A DNA stretch of 64,000 nt from Streptomyces sp. NBC_01016 (GTDB lineage: Bacteria > Actinomycetota > Actinomycetes > Streptomycetales > Streptomycetaceae): assembly GCF_026341035.1 (NCBI RefSeq), contig NZ_JAPEOQ010000001.1:2232001-2296000 (forward strand). The letters run 5' to 3'. The position numbers and the translations under genes were made by a program. Below, piece after piece: positions 1 through 8,520 of the stretch (position 1 is its first letter; every line of letters starts with the position of its first letter). Under the pieces are notes generated by a model. It did no database searches. It saw nothing but the letters and a program-made list of their open reading frames with translations, and was not told the DNA's origin.

Positions 1-2
1 CG

Positions 3-1178
3 GCACCTGCCCACCACAGCCCCTGGCAGCAGGCGGATCCCCGGCCCGGGGAGGGCGTTGTGCGGGTGCCGCGGAGGCGGAGGCTCGTGGTGGGGGGTGT
101 GGTGATCGCCTTGGTCGCCGGAGGCATCGGTGGGGCGATCGGGTCGTACATGGAGCGGACCGGTGTCGGGGCGAGCATTCAACTGCCGCAGGCCGACGCC
201 GAGTCCAAGCACCGGGACCCCGACAGCGTGGCCGGCATCGCGGCGCGCACCCTGCCCGGCGTCGTCACCATCCACACCGCGGGTTCGTCGGAGGAGGGCA
301 CCGGCACGGGTCTCGTACTCGACGGCCAAGGGCACATCCTCACGAACAACCACGTCGTGTCGTCGGCCGACTCCGACGGTGAGATATCGGTCACGTTCTC
401 CAGCGGCGAGAGCGCCCGGGCCAAGCTGGTCGGGCACGACAGCGGCTACGACCTCGCCGTGATCAAGGTGTCCGGGGTGCGCGGGCTCAAGCCGCTGCCG
501 CTCGGCAACTCCGAGAACGTGCAGGTGGGCGACCCCGTCGTAGCCGTCGGCGCCCCCTTCGACCTGGCGAACACGGTCACCTCCGGCATCATCAGCGCCA
601 AGGGCCGGCCGATCACGGCGGGCGGCGAGAAGGGCGACGGGAGCGACGTCAGCTACGTGGACGCGCTGCAGACCGACGCGCCCATCAACCCCGGCAACTC
701 GGGCGGCCCGCTGGTCGACGCGAAGGCCCGCGTCATCGGCATCAACAGCGCGATCCGGTCGGCCGACACCGGAGGTTCGGAGCTGCCCGAGGGGCAGTCG
801 GGCTCCATCGGCCTCGGCTTCGCGATCCCGGTCAACCAGGCGAAACGCGTGGCGGAGGAGTTGATCAACGCCGGGCGGGCGACGCATCCGGTGATCGGGG
901 TCACCCTCGACATGGACTACTCGGGCGACGGCGCCCGCGTCGGCTCGAAGGGCAACAGCGGCGGCTCGGCCGTCAGTCCGGACGGCCCGGGTGCCAAGGC
1001 GGGGATCGAGCCGGGCGATGTGATCACCGAGGTCGACGGCGTCCGCGTGCACTCCGGCGAGGAGTTGATCGTCAAGATCCGCACCCACCGCCCCAAGGAC
1101 AAACTGGTCCTCACGGTCGAACGGGGCGGAAAGGGACGGGAGATGTCGCTCGTTCTCGGTTCCGCCGACGGCGGCTGA
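3..1178 (+). CDS. HtrA/DegP-type trypsin-like serine protease with PDZ domain, 5' end cut by window edge
   Basis: Membrane-anchored envelope-stress protease. The residues after the GTG at 60 give an arginine-rich stretch and one transmembrane helix (VVIALVAGGIGGAIGSY), then a trypsin-fold domain with His in LTNNHVV, Asp in DLAVIKV and Ser in NPGNSGGP, then a C-terminal PDZ domain (PGAKAGIEPGDVITEVDG). GTG at 60 has GGAGG five bases upstream and could be a start. However, the frame is open back to base 3 with near-complete G/C third positions and reads like the Pro-rich cytoplasmic tail usual in this family (SPWQQADPRP), so I treat the gene as starting outside the window. It lies directly upstream of tatB, as htrA does in mycobacteria. 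The protease assignment is secure; the start is not. Confidence 0.9.
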   Translation, partial: APAHHSPWQQADPRPGEGVVRVPRRRRLVVGGVVIALVAGGIGGAIGSYMERTGVGASIQLPQADAESKHRDPDSVAGIAARTLPGVVTIHTAGSSEEGTGTGLVLDGQGHILTNNHVVSSADSDGEISVTFSSGESARAKLVGHDSGYDLAVIKVSGVRGLKPLPLGNSENVQVGDPVVAVGAPFDLANTVTSGIISAKGRPITAGGEKGDGSDVSYVDALQTDAPINPGNSGGPLVDAKARVIGINSAIRSADTGGSELPEGQSGSIGLGFAIPVNQAKRVAEELINAGRATHPVIGVTLDMDYSGDGARVGSKGNSGGSAVSPDGPGAKAGIEPGDVITEVDGVRVHSGEELIVKIRTHRPKDKLVLTVERGGKGREMSLVLGSADGG

Positions 1179-1387
1179 GCGGATTCCGGCCGATCCCTGA
1201 CCGTCCCCTGACCGGCGGCTGACCGACTCTTGACCGGTCATGGCGCGGGATGCGCGATCCTGGAGGTTCCCCGGTGGCTACCGAATGGACAGGTGGGCCG
1301 GGTACCGTGGACCGGGTCCGCTGCCGGACCCTGCCAAAGACCTGCTGCTTGTTCGACCGCGGGCCGAGGACACGCTAGGAGTGCAAG

Positions 1388-1858
1388 GTGTTCAACGATA
1401 TTGGCCCGCTGGAGGTCGTGACGATCGTCGTGCTGGCCGTTCTCGTATTCGGCCCCGACAAACTCCCGAAGGTCATTCAGGACGTTTCACGCACCATCCG
1501 CAAGATCCGAGAGTTCTCGGACAGTGCGAAGCAGGACATTCGCGACGAACTCGGCCCGGAGTTCAAGGACTTCGAATTCGAGGACCTGAATCCCAAGACG
1601 TTCATCCGCAAGCAGTTGGACAGTGACGAGCTGGGGCTCAAGGAGATTCGCAACGGCTTCGACCTGAAGAAGGAGATGGCCGACGTCTCCGACGCGGTGC
1701 ACACCGTCGGTGAGCTGGAGGATTCCGGTTCGTCGAGCGGGTCGGGCAGCGCCGGCCGCGTGGACATGGAGAAGCGTCCCGAGGCGGTCGACATGCAGAA
1801 GCGCCCCGAGAAGCCGGCCGCCATCGAGCCGCCGCCGTTCGACGCGGACGCGACCTGA
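1388..1858 (+). CDS. tatB: Sec-independent (twin-arginine) translocase subunit TatB
   Basis: TatB forms the substrate receptor of the Tat pathway, with TatC, for export of folded proteins. The 156-aa protein opens with a short hydrophobic helix (LEVVTIVVLAVLVF, about residues 8-21), the conserved hinge FGPDKLP, then an amphipathic helix (KVIQDVSRTIRKIREF) and a charged, disordered tail with a near-duplicated motif (VDMEKRPEAVDMQKRPEK). The length and the extended amphipathic region fit TatB better than TatA, which is usually under 100 aa. The ATG has a good upstream GGAGTGCAAG region. It follows the HtrA-type protease on the same strand, a conserved actinobacterial arrangement; both act at the envelope. 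TatC is not in this window. Confidence 0.93.
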   Translation: MFNDIGPLEVVTIVVLAVLVFGPDKLPKVIQDVSRTIRKIREFSDSAKQDIRDELGPEFKDFEFEDLNPKTFIRKQLDSDELGLKEIRNGFDLKKEMADVSDAVHTVGELEDSGSSSGSGSAGRVDMEKRPEAVDMQKRPEKPAAIEPPPFDADAT

Positions 1859-2037
1859 ACCACCGCGATCCGAACCCCCTCGAACCACCCCGAACACGGC
1901 TGAACCACGCCTGACGAAACCGGGCCCCGCGGACCCGGTGTGGCATCCTGCCTTCTTGTTGCGCGGACCGGACGTGAGAACGCCCGAGGGGGGCGGGCCG
2001 CGCCGGTCCGTAACTGAGCGAGGAGGCGGCCGGGTAC

Positions 2038-2715
2038 ATGGAGACGACGAGTCGGGTAGGCGCGCAGGCGCCGGCCACCGAGGGGGCCGGCGAGGCTCTC
2101 ACGGCCCGGCGCACGGTCGACGGCTACCTGCTGGCGCCCTTCCCGTGGTACGGCCTCGACGAGGCCTTCACGGGACCGCGCTGGCTGATGCAGGTCGGCA
2201 CCACGGCGGACGGTTCCGTCGAGCACGGTTCGATCGGGCACGGTGACGAGCCCTCCGTACGCAGCGAGCTCACGGAAGACAGCGAGCGGTTCGCGGCGGT
2301 GGTGACCATCGCCGCCAATCCGGTACGGCGCACCGCCGACGGCACCGGCGTCCTGGAGGCCACGTCGGTCTCCTCGGCGGCCTGGCTCGCCGGCGTCGGG
2401 CTGCTCTCGTACACCTGGCCGGTGCAGATGGACCACACGCTGCGCGACGACTGGCTGGAGCAGCAGACCGAGACGGCGTGGGTGCTCGCGGACGATCTCG
2501 CGTCCGATGACTGGGCGACGCTGACGCTGCCGGTGGACGGGGTGCCGACCCCGTTCCACTACCGGGAGTCCGAGTACGGCTGGGTGCTCGCGGGCTCCAC
2601 GCAGGCCGGGGTGCACCTGGGGGCGTACGGGCGAGGCATGAGTGCGTACGGGCTCGGTTTCTCGGTCGTGAAGGACATCACGGCGCTGGAGCCGGATCCG
2701 GAACCGGACGCGTGA
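2038..2715 (+). CDS. conserved hypothetical protein (225 aa) upstream of mrp
   Basis: I do not recognise a named family. The 225-aa product has no signal peptide or membrane helix. It is rich in aromatic residues (FPWYGLDEAF, SEYGWVLAGS) and has a mixed alpha/beta composition, suggesting a soluble cytoplasmic protein. The ATG is preceded by GAGGAGG about ten bases upstream. It is transcribed toward the minus-strand mrp gene and separated from it by a strong bidirectional hairpin. Genes of this type recur between tatB and mrp in Streptomyces (recollection, not checked), so it is probably a real conserved gene of unknown role. Confidence 0.75.
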   Translation: METTSRVGAQAPATEGAGEALTARRTVDGYLLAPFPWYGLDEAFTGPRWLMQVGTTADGSVEHGSIGHGDEPSVRSELTEDSERFAAVVTIAANPVRRTADGTGVLEATSVSSAAWLAGVGLLSYTWPVQMDHTLRDDWLEQQTETAWVLADDLASDDWATLTLPVDGVPTPFHYRESEYGWVLAGSTQAGVHLGAYGRGMSAYGLGFSVVKDITALEPDPEPDA

Positions 2716-2717
2716 CG

Positions 2718-2758
2718 GAGAACGGCGGGCCGCCCGGAATGGGCGGCCCGCCGTTCTC
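2718..2758. terminator. bidirectional hairpin terminator between convergent genes
   Basis: A perfect 18-bp inverted repeat (arms 2718-2735 and 2741-2758, 5-nt loop) lies between the ends of the hypothetical gene and mrp. There is no long U tract, as is usual for terminators in high-GC actinobacteria. Confidence 0.85.
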
Positions 2759-2778
2759 TCAAGGCGTCGGACAGGACG

Positions 2779-3912
2779 TCAGAACTTATTGCGCGGCGTG
2801 ATCCCCAGGGACATCCCCGACAGGCCGCGCTGGCGCCCGCCGAGCTTGTCCGCGATCTCGCGCAGCGCCGAGCCCGCGGGGGACTCCGGGTCGGTCAGCA
2901 CGATCGGCTTGCCCTCGTCGCCGCCCTCGCGCAGACGTACGTCGATGGGGATGGAGCCGAGCACCGGCACCTCCGCACCCGTGGTCCTGGTCAGGCCCTC
3001 GGCGACGATCTTCCCGCCGCCCGTGCCGAACACGTCGACCATCTCGTCGCAGTGCGGGCAGGGCAGCCCGGACATGTTCTCGACGACGCCGACGATCTTC
3101 TGGTGGGTCTGCACGGCGATCGAGCCGGCCCGCTCGGCGACCTCGGCGGCGGCCTGCTGCGGCGTGGTGACGACCAGGATCTCGGCGTTCGGGACCAGCT
3201 GGGCGATCGAGATGGCGATGTCGCCGGTGCCCGGCGGCAGGTCGAGAAGCAGCACGTCCAGGTCGCCCCAGTAGACGTCCGCGAGGAACTGCTGGAGCGC
3301 GCGGTGCAGCATCGGTCCGCGCCACACGACCGGAGCGTTGCCCGGCGTGAACATGCCGATCGAGATGACCTTCACGCCGTTCGCCGACGGCGGCATGATC
3401 ATGTCTTCGACCTGGGTGGGCTTGCCCTCGGCGCCCAGCATGCGCGGGACGCTGTGCCCGTAGATGTCCGCGTCGACGACGCCGACCTTCAGTCCGTCGG
3501 CGGCCATCGCGGCCGCCAGGTTCACGGTCACCGAGGACTTGCCGACGCCGCCCTTGCCGGAGGCCACCGCGTACACGCGGGTCAGCGAGCCCGGCTTGGC
3601 GAACGGGACCTCGCGCTCGGCGGTGCCGCCGCGCAGCGCGGTCGCCAGCTCCTTGCGCTGCTCGTCGCTCATCACGTCGAGGGTGACCTGCACATCGGTC
3701 ACGCCGTCGACGCGGGCGACGGCCTCGCGCACGTTGTTCTCGATCGTCGAGCGCATCGGGCAGCCAGAGACGGTCAGATACACGGTGACCGCGACGACTC
3801 CGTCCGCACCGATGTCCACCGATTTGACCATCCCCAACTCGGTGATGGGACGGTGGATCTCGGGGTCGTTCACTGTCGCGAGCGCCTCGCGCACCGCGTC
3901 TTCCGTAGCCAT
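2779..3912 (-). CDS. mrp: Mrp/NBP35 family iron-sulfur cluster carrier ATPase
   Basis: A cytosolic P-loop NTPase of the ApbC/Nbp35 type that carries Fe-S clusters to apo-proteins. The N-terminal 85 or so residues form a MIP18/DUF59 domain (VNDPEIHRPITELGM). Then comes the deviant Walker A motif GKGGVGKSS near residue 118, a switch region (DADIYGHSVPRML), and a CPHC cysteine pair near residue 284 that bridges the cluster in dimers. The 377-aa length is typical. It is the first gene of the minus-strand side facing the hypothetical gene. Mycobacterial mrp sits in the same neighbourhood with the DUF1003 and MgtE-like genes. Confidence 0.95.
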   Translation of the reverse strand: MATEDAVREALATVNDPEIHRPITELGMVKSVDIGADGVVAVTVYLTVSGCPMRSTIENNVREAVARVDGVTDVQVTLDVMSDEQRKELATALRGGTAEREVPFAKPGSLTRVYAVASGKGGVGKSSVTVNLAAAMAADGLKVGVVDADIYGHSVPRMLGAEGKPTQVEDMIMPPSANGVKVISIGMFTPGNAPVVWRGPMLHRALQQFLADVYWGDLDVLLLDLPPGTGDIAISIAQLVPNAEILVVTTPQQAAAEVAERAGSIAVQTHQKIVGVVENMSGLPCPHCDEMVDVFGTGGGKIVAEGLTRTTGAEVPVLGSIPIDVRLREGGDEGKPIVLTDPESPAGSALREIADKLGGRQRGLSGMSLGITPRNKF

Positions 3913-3956
3913 GCACCCGAGTCTACGGCGGGGTAACCCGCACCCGGAAAGCCCTG

Positions 3957-4526
3957 TCAGCGGTCGTCTACGTCACGTCCCCGCTCGCGCTCCGCGGGGA
4001 ATACCCCGGACCCGGGAGCGGACTGCCGCTGTTCCTCCAGTTCCTTGATGAGGTCTTGCAGCTCGGAGCGGATCCAGTCGCGCGTCGCGACCTCGCCGAG
4101 CCCGATCCGCAGGGCCGCCATCTCGCGGCTCAGATACTCGGTGTCGGCGATGGAGCGCTCGTTCTGCTTGCGGTCCTGTTCGAGATTGACCCGGTCGCGG
4201 TCGTCCTGCCGGTTCTGCGCGAGCAGGATCAGCGGAGCGGCGTACGAGGCCTGCAGCGACAGCATCAGCGTCAGGAAGATGAACGGGTACTCGTCGAAGC
4301 GCAGATCGGGCGGCGCGACGATGTTCCACACCACCCACACGATGATGAGCACCGTCATCCAGACGATGAACCGGCCCGTCCCCAAGAAGCGTGCAATCCG
4401 CTCCGAGAGCCTGCCGAAGGCCTCCGGGTCGTAATCGGGGATCAGCTTCCGCTTCGGCGCGCGCGGCTGGTCGAGCCGGATGCGCGGCCTGCGCGGGGCG
4501 TCGCGTTCACGTTCCTCAGTCGGCAT
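3957..4526 (-). CDS. DUF1003 family membrane protein
   Basis: A 189-aa protein with a charged N-terminus, two closely spaced transmembrane segments (FIVWMTVLIIVWVVWNIVA, then FIFLTLMLSLQASYAAPLIL) and a cytoplasmic coiled-coil tail (about residues 110-170) containing QNRQDDRDRVNLEQDR, diagnostic of DUF1003. No biochemical function is established for the family. Its ATG overlaps the end of the upstream MgtE-type gene by 11 bases, so the two are probably translationally coupled. The pairing suggests a role in the membrane response to divalent cations (inference). Confidence 0.88.
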   Translation of the reverse strand: MPTEERERDAPRRPRIRLDQPRAPKRKLIPDYDPEAFGRLSERIARFLGTGRFIVWMTVLIIVWVVWNIVAPPDLRFDEYPFIFLTLMLSLQASYAAPLILLAQNRQDDRDRVNLEQDRKQNERSIADTEYLSREMAALRIGLGEVATRDWIRSELQDLIKELEEQRQSAPGSGVFPAERERGRDVDDR

Positions 4527-5799
4527 GGTCCACCTCCCCTGGCAGGTGGAATTCCTGTTCGCGCCAGTCGTCGGGAAGCATGTGGTCCAGTACGTCGTCC
4601 ACGGTCACGGCGCCGAGCAGCGAGCCGCTGTCGTCGACGACGGGCGCGGCCACCATGTCGTACGTCGCGAAGAACCCGGCGATCTCCTGCAGTTGCGCCG
4701 CCGGGGTCAGGGCCTGCAAGTCCTCGTCGAGGATCGAGCTGACCATCGTGTACGGCGGATCGCGCAGCAGCCGCTGGAAGTGGATCGTGCCCAGGTACTT
4801 GCCGGTCGGTGTCTCGTCCGGCGGCCGGCACACGTACACCTGCGCGGCGAGCGCGGGGGACAGGTCGGGATTGCGGATGCGGGCGAGGGCCTCCGCGACC
4901 GTCGAGTCGGGGCGCAGCACGATCGGCTCGGTCGTCATCAGACCGCCCGCGGTCCGGTCCTCGTACGCCATCAGGCGCCGCACGTCCGCCGCCTCGCTGG
5001 GCTTCATCAGGTCGAGGAGGCGTTCCTTGTCGTCCTCGGGGAGTTCGCCGAGGAGGTCGGCGGCGTCGTCCGGGTCCATCTCCTCCAGGACGTCGGCGGC
5101 GCGCTCCTCCTTCAGCTTGCCGAGCACCTCGATCTGGTCGTCCTCGGGGAGCTCCTCCAGGACATCGGCCAGGCGCTCGTTGCTGAGCGCCGCGGCGACC
5201 TCCGCGCGGCGCTTGGGGGAGAGGTGGTGCAGCACGTTGGCGAGGTCGGCGGGGCGCAGCTGCTCGAACGTGGCGAGCAGGCTCTCCGCGCCCTGTCCGT
5301 GCTCCTCCAGGTTGAAGCCGTCGACGCCCGACCAGTCGACGGTGATCGCCTCTCCCTTGGCGCGCCGGAAGGCGCCGCGCTTCGGCGAGTTCTTCCGTAC
5401 GAAGACCCGGTCGATCTCCCAGTCGCGGCGCGCGGGCAGCTGCTGGATGGAGACATCGAGGACGGTGACCTCCTCACCGGTCTCCACGAGCCGTACGCGC
5501 CGGTCGAGCATCTCGCCGAGGACGAGGCGTTCGGTGGGCCGCTGTTCGAAGCGCCGGACGTTGAGCACCCCCGTGGTGATGACCTGGCCCGACTCGATCC
5601 CGGTGACCCGGGTCATCGGCAGGAAGATCCGCCGCCGGGTCGACAGCTCGACGACGAGGCCGAGCAGCCGCGGCGGTCTGCGGCTCACGCGCAACATCGC
5701 CACCAGGTCGCGCACCCGGCCCACCTGATCACCGTTCGGATCGAAGACGGCGATGCCGGAGAGGTGCGACACGAAGATCCGGGGAGCGCCTCCAGCCAT
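4516..5799 (-). CDS. MgtE N-terminal and CBS domain protein lacking a transporter domain
   Basis: A 427-aa soluble protein. An N-terminal PRC-barrel-like region (FVSHLSGIAVFDPNGDQVGRV) is followed by a second barrel-like stretch, then the superhelical MgtE N domain (residues about 225-320, with LRPADLANVLHHLSPKRR and repeated DVLEELPEDD-type helices) and a CBS pair (about 325-420). In true MgtE Mg2+ channels these cytosolic domains sense Mg2+ and gate a five-helix channel; here the protein ends after the CBS pair with no membrane segment. I chose ATG at 5799 because the downstream sequence is the first conserved part; the frame stays open upstream. It is coupled to DUF1003, with corA 1.6 kb away. 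Confidence 0.88.
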   Translation of the reverse strand: MAGGAPRIFVSHLSGIAVFDPNGDQVGRVRDLVAMLRVSRRPPRLLGLVVELSTRRRIFLPMTRVTGIESGQVITTGVLNVRRFEQRPTERLVLGEMLDRRVRLVETGEEVTVLDVSIQQLPARRDWEIDRVFVRKNSPKRGAFRRAKGEAITVDWSGVDGFNLEEHGQGAESLLATFEQLRPADLANVLHHLSPKRRAEVAAALSNERLADVLEELPEDDQIEVLGKLKEERAADVLEEMDPDDAADLLGELPEDDKERLLDLMKPSEAADVRRLMAYEDRTAGGLMTTEPIVLRPDSTVAEALARIRNPDLSPALAAQVYVCRPPDETPTGKYLGTIHFQRLLRDPPYTMVSSILDEDLQALTPAAQLQEIAGFFATYDMVAAPVVDDSGSLLGAVTVDDVLDHMLPDDWREQEFHLPGEVDHAD

Positions 5800-6049
5800 A
5801 CCGTCGCGCGCCTCCTTCCGTTTTCCTTCGCATTCGTCCGGATATACAGGCAATTTCTCGCCCAGGCTAGCCGCTACCCGCCCCCCGCGCCTTTGCGCAT
5901 CGGCCACCCGACCCGGGCGGGTAACCGCAGATCGCGGGGGTACGCTGCCGTACCTGCCCACCCGTCTCCCACCACCGCCCTCAACCGAGGCGCTGCGCGC
6001 CGCCCCCCTCAATTCACACCCAAGCTGCCGTACGAGAGGTAGTCCGCCC

Positions 6050-6799
6050 GTGACCCTGCGCCCCCTCACCCGCCGTACCCGCAGGACACTCATGGTGGGC
6101 GTGTTGTGCACGGGGCTCGCGGTGGGCCTCGCGGCGTGCAGCGAGGAGGACCCGGACGCGGGGACGAACGGGGTCGGCAAGCTGACCCCGGCCAAGATCC
6201 AGTCCCGTACGGTCAAGGCGGCCCGCGGCGCGAACGCGGTGCACGTCGCCGGCACGGTGGTCGTCAACAAGAAGACGTACAAGCTGGACATGCGGCTGAA
6301 GGACAACGGCGGCACGGGGTCGGTGAGCACCGGCGGCGGCACGTTCGGGCTGCTGCGGGTCGGTGACCACCTGTACCTCAAGGCGGGCGCAGGTTTCTGG
6401 ACGCACTCCGAGGACGGCAAGGACGGGCACGGTTCGGGCAACGCCGCGGAGAAGCTCGACGGCAAGTACGTGAGGGTGCCGAAGGACGACTCGTCCTACC
6501 AGCGGCTGAGCACGTTCACCGACAAGGGCGTGCTGCTCGACGGCCTGCTCGCGCTGCACGGCACGCTCGCGAAGGGCGAGCGCGGCCAGGCGGGCGGCGT
6601 CCGCACGGTCGAGCTGACCGGCGACAAGGGCGCGGGCGGCACGCTCGACGTGTCCCTGGAGGGCGGGGCGTACCCGATGCGCCTGGAGCGGGCCGGAGGA
6701 GCCGGCACCATCCAACTCAGCGACTGGGGCACCGACTTCACCCTCCGGGAACCCAAGTCCACAGAAACGGTCGACTACGGGCAGGCGCTGCCGGGTTAA
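6050..6799 (+). CDS. secreted lipoprotein, LppX/LprG-like fold possible
   Basis: A 249-aa lipoprotein. Starting at GTG 6050, preceded by GAGAGG about ten bases upstream, the signal peptide has a twin-Arg/Lys-type n-region (RPLTRRTRRTL), a hydrophobic core and the lipobox LAAC. The mature part is polar with alternating beta-strand character (HVAGTVVVNKKTYKLDMRL, GTFGLLRVGDHLYLKAG), resembling LolA/LppX-type beta sheets that bind lipids or act as carriers; this fold call is tentative. It is transcribed away from the MgtE-type gene and shares the 250-base divergent intergenic region with it. Confidence 0.85.
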   Translation: MTLRPLTRRTRRTLMVGVLCTGLAVGLAACSEEDPDAGTNGVGKLTPAKIQSRTVKAARGANAVHVAGTVVVNKKTYKLDMRLKDNGGTGSVSTGGGTFGLLRVGDHLYLKAGAGFWTHSEDGKDGHGSGNAAEKLDGKYVRVPKDDSSYQRLSTFTDKGVLLDGLLALHGTLAKGERGQAGGVRTVELTGDKGAGGTLDVSLEGGAYPMRLERAGGAGTIQLSDWGTDFTLREPKSTETVDYGQALPG

Positions 6800-6800
6800 T

Positions 6801-6847
6801 CAAGCCCCGCCGGCGTTTGAGGCGCGGGGTCCGGGGCGGAGCCCCGT
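6801..6847. repeat. Streptomyces-type dispersed intergenic repeat forming a hairpin
   Basis: The stretch just after the lipoprotein stop (AGCCCCGCCGGCGTTTGAGG followed by a GCGGGGTCCGGGGC core) matches, from memory, a GC-rich repeat found many times between Streptomyces genes. It can fold into overlapping stems and probably serves as a terminator for the two convergent genes flanking it. Confidence 0.6.
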
Positions 6848-6851
6848 GGCG

Positions 6852-7367
6852 TCAACGCCGCTTCCGCCGCGCGAGGAGCTTCGGCAGCCCCGCAGGAACC
6901 GGGTTCCGGGTCGTGGCCGGAGACCCCACAGGAGGCGCGGCCAGCGACCCGTCGGCCACCGGCTCCGTAGCCCCACCCACCGGCTCGAGCCGCAGCACAC
7001 GGCACTCCCGCGCCCACCGGTCCAACATGGTCTCCGCGTCAGGCGCGTTGAGGCGCTTGCCCTTCAGCTCGCCCACGACGGAGTCGTACGCCTCCGTACC
7101 CGCCGCCAGCTCGACCACCGTCGCCCGCCAGCCCACGAGCCGCCCGCCCTTGTCCTTGCTGCGCACGGTGACAACGGCCGAGCCGCCGTCGACGAGGTCG
7201 GGCAGCGGCTGCTCGCCGGGCCCGTCGCCGACCAGGCACGCCGCACCCTCGTGCCACACGTGCCACAGGGCCCGCTCCACGCCCCGCTCCCCGCGCACCC
7301 AGATCAGCCCGGACTTCTTCGTGGCCTCCTCGACGAGGGCGGCGTCGAGCAGTTCAGCAGTCGTCAT
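6852..7367 (-). CDS. hypothetical protein, possibly FMN-binding split-barrel-like
   Basis: A 171-aa soluble protein of uncertain family. Residues about 1-135 alternate short strands (SGLIWVRGERG, AACLVGDGPGEQPLPDL, SAVVTVRSKDKGGRLVGW) in a way that recalls pyridoxamine-phosphate-oxidase/F420 split barrels, but no cofactor motif is conclusive. The C-terminal 40 residues are Pro/Ala-rich, ending in a basic RRKRR tail. It lies 22 bases downstream of corA on the same strand and is probably cotranscribed with it. Confidence 0.7.
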   Translation of the reverse strand: MTTAELLDAALVEEATKKSGLIWVRGERGVERALWHVWHEGAACLVGDGPGEQPLPDLVDGGSAVVTVRSKDKGGRLVGWRATVVELAAGTEAYDSVVGELKGKRLNAPDAETMLDRWARECRVLRLEPVGGATEPVADGSLAAPPVGSPATTRNPVPAGLPKLLARRKRR

Positions 7368-7389
7368 ACGGCCAGCGTAGCCGCGAGGC

Positions 7390-8520
7390 TCACAGCCACC
7401 CGTTGCGCTTCAGGGTCCGGTGGATCGTGAAGCAGACGCCGCCGATGAGCGCGAGCACCATCGGATAGCCGAACCGCCAGTGCAGCTCGGGCATGTACGT
7501 GAAGTTCATGCCGTACACCCCGCACACCATCGTCGGTACGGCGATGATCGCGGCCCACGAGGTGATCTTGCGCATGTCCTCGTTCTGGGCGACGGAGGCC
7601 TGCGCCAGATTGGCCTGGAGGATCGAGTTCAGCAGCTCGTCGAAGCCGATGACCTGCTCCTGCACGCGCTCCAAGTGGTCGGCGACGTCCCGGAAGTACT
7701 TCTGGATGTCCGGGTCGATCAGCCGCATCGGCCGCTCGCTGAGCAGCTGCAGCGGACGCCGCAGCGGGGCGACGGCCCGCTTGAACTCCAGTACCTCACG
7801 CTTGAGTTGGTAGATCCGGCCCGCGTCGGAGCCGCGCGGGGAGCCCTTGCCGGGCTGCGAGAAGACCTCGGTCTCGACCTCGTCGATGTCGTCCTGCATC
7901 GCGTCGGCCACGGCCAGGTATCCGTCGACGACGTGGTCGGCGATCGTGTGCAGCACGGCGCTCGGGCCCTTGGCGAGCAGCTCGGGGTCGTCCTGGAGCC
8001 GGTGCCGCAGCGCGCGCAGCGAACCCTGGCCGCCGTGCCGGACCGTGATGAAGAAGTCCCGGCCGGTGAAGCACATGACCTCGCCGGTCTCCACGATCTC
8101 GCTGGTGGCGGTGAGTTCGGCGTGCTCGACATAGTGGATGGTCTTGAAGACGGTGAACAGCGTGTCGTCGTAACGCTCCAGCTTGGGCCGCTGGTGGGCG
8201 TGGACGGCGTCCTCGACGGCGAGCGGGTGCAGCCCGAACTCGGCGGCGATACCGGCGAATTCCTCCTCGGTCGGCTCGTGCAGACCGATCCAGGCGAAGC
8301 CGCCGTCGCGCCGCACCTGGCGCTTGGCACCGCCGGGCGTGAGGCACTCGGAGGACGGGACGCGGACCCCGTCGCGGTAGACGGCGCAGTCCACGACGGC
8401 CGAGCAGGCCGCGGCGTCCCGCGTGAAGTCGTACGAGGTGCGGGCCTCGTTGGCGTACGGGGCGACGCTCTTGCGCAGCGAGGGACGGACGGCGGCTCGC
8501 AGGTCGCGCATCATCGACAT
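7390..8520 (-). CDS. corA: CorA family magnesium/cobalt transporter
   Basis: A 376-aa CorA-type Mg2+ channel. A large cytoplasmic N-terminal alpha/beta domain (WIGLHEPTEEEFAGIAAEFG, HPLAVEDAVHAHQRPKLE) leads to a long stalk helix, then two transmembrane helices with the signature YGMNF loop near residue 336 at the extracellular mouth, and a basic C-terminus (RTLKRNGWL). Start ATG 8520 has GAAGGAG about eight bases upstream. With the MgtE/CBS protein this gives two Mg2+-linked genes within 4 kb. No M-box-like leader could be found. Confidence 0.95.
   Translation of the reverse strand: MSMMRDLRAAVRPSLRKSVAPYANEARTSYDFTRDAAACSAVVDCAVYRDGVRVPSSECLTPGGAKRQVRRDGGFAWIGLHEPTEEEFAGIAAEFGLHPLAVEDAVHAHQRPKLERYDDTLFTVFKTIHYVEHAELTATSEIVETGEVMCFTGRDFFITVRHGGQGSLRALRHRLQDDPELLAKGPSAVLHTIADHVVDGYLAVADAMQDDIDEVETEVFSQPGKGSPRGSDAGRIYQLKREVLEFKRAVAPLRRPLQLLSERPMRLIDPDIQKYFRDVADHLERVQEQVIGFDELLNSILQANLAQASVAQNEDMRKITSWAAIIAVPTMVCGVYGMNFTYMPELHWRFGYPMVLALIGGVCFTIHRTLKRNGWL

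Noticed and set aside
4391..5728. Ser/Arg-rich plus-strand frame of 445 codons
   Set aside because: Shadow of the MgtE-type gene on the opposite strand.
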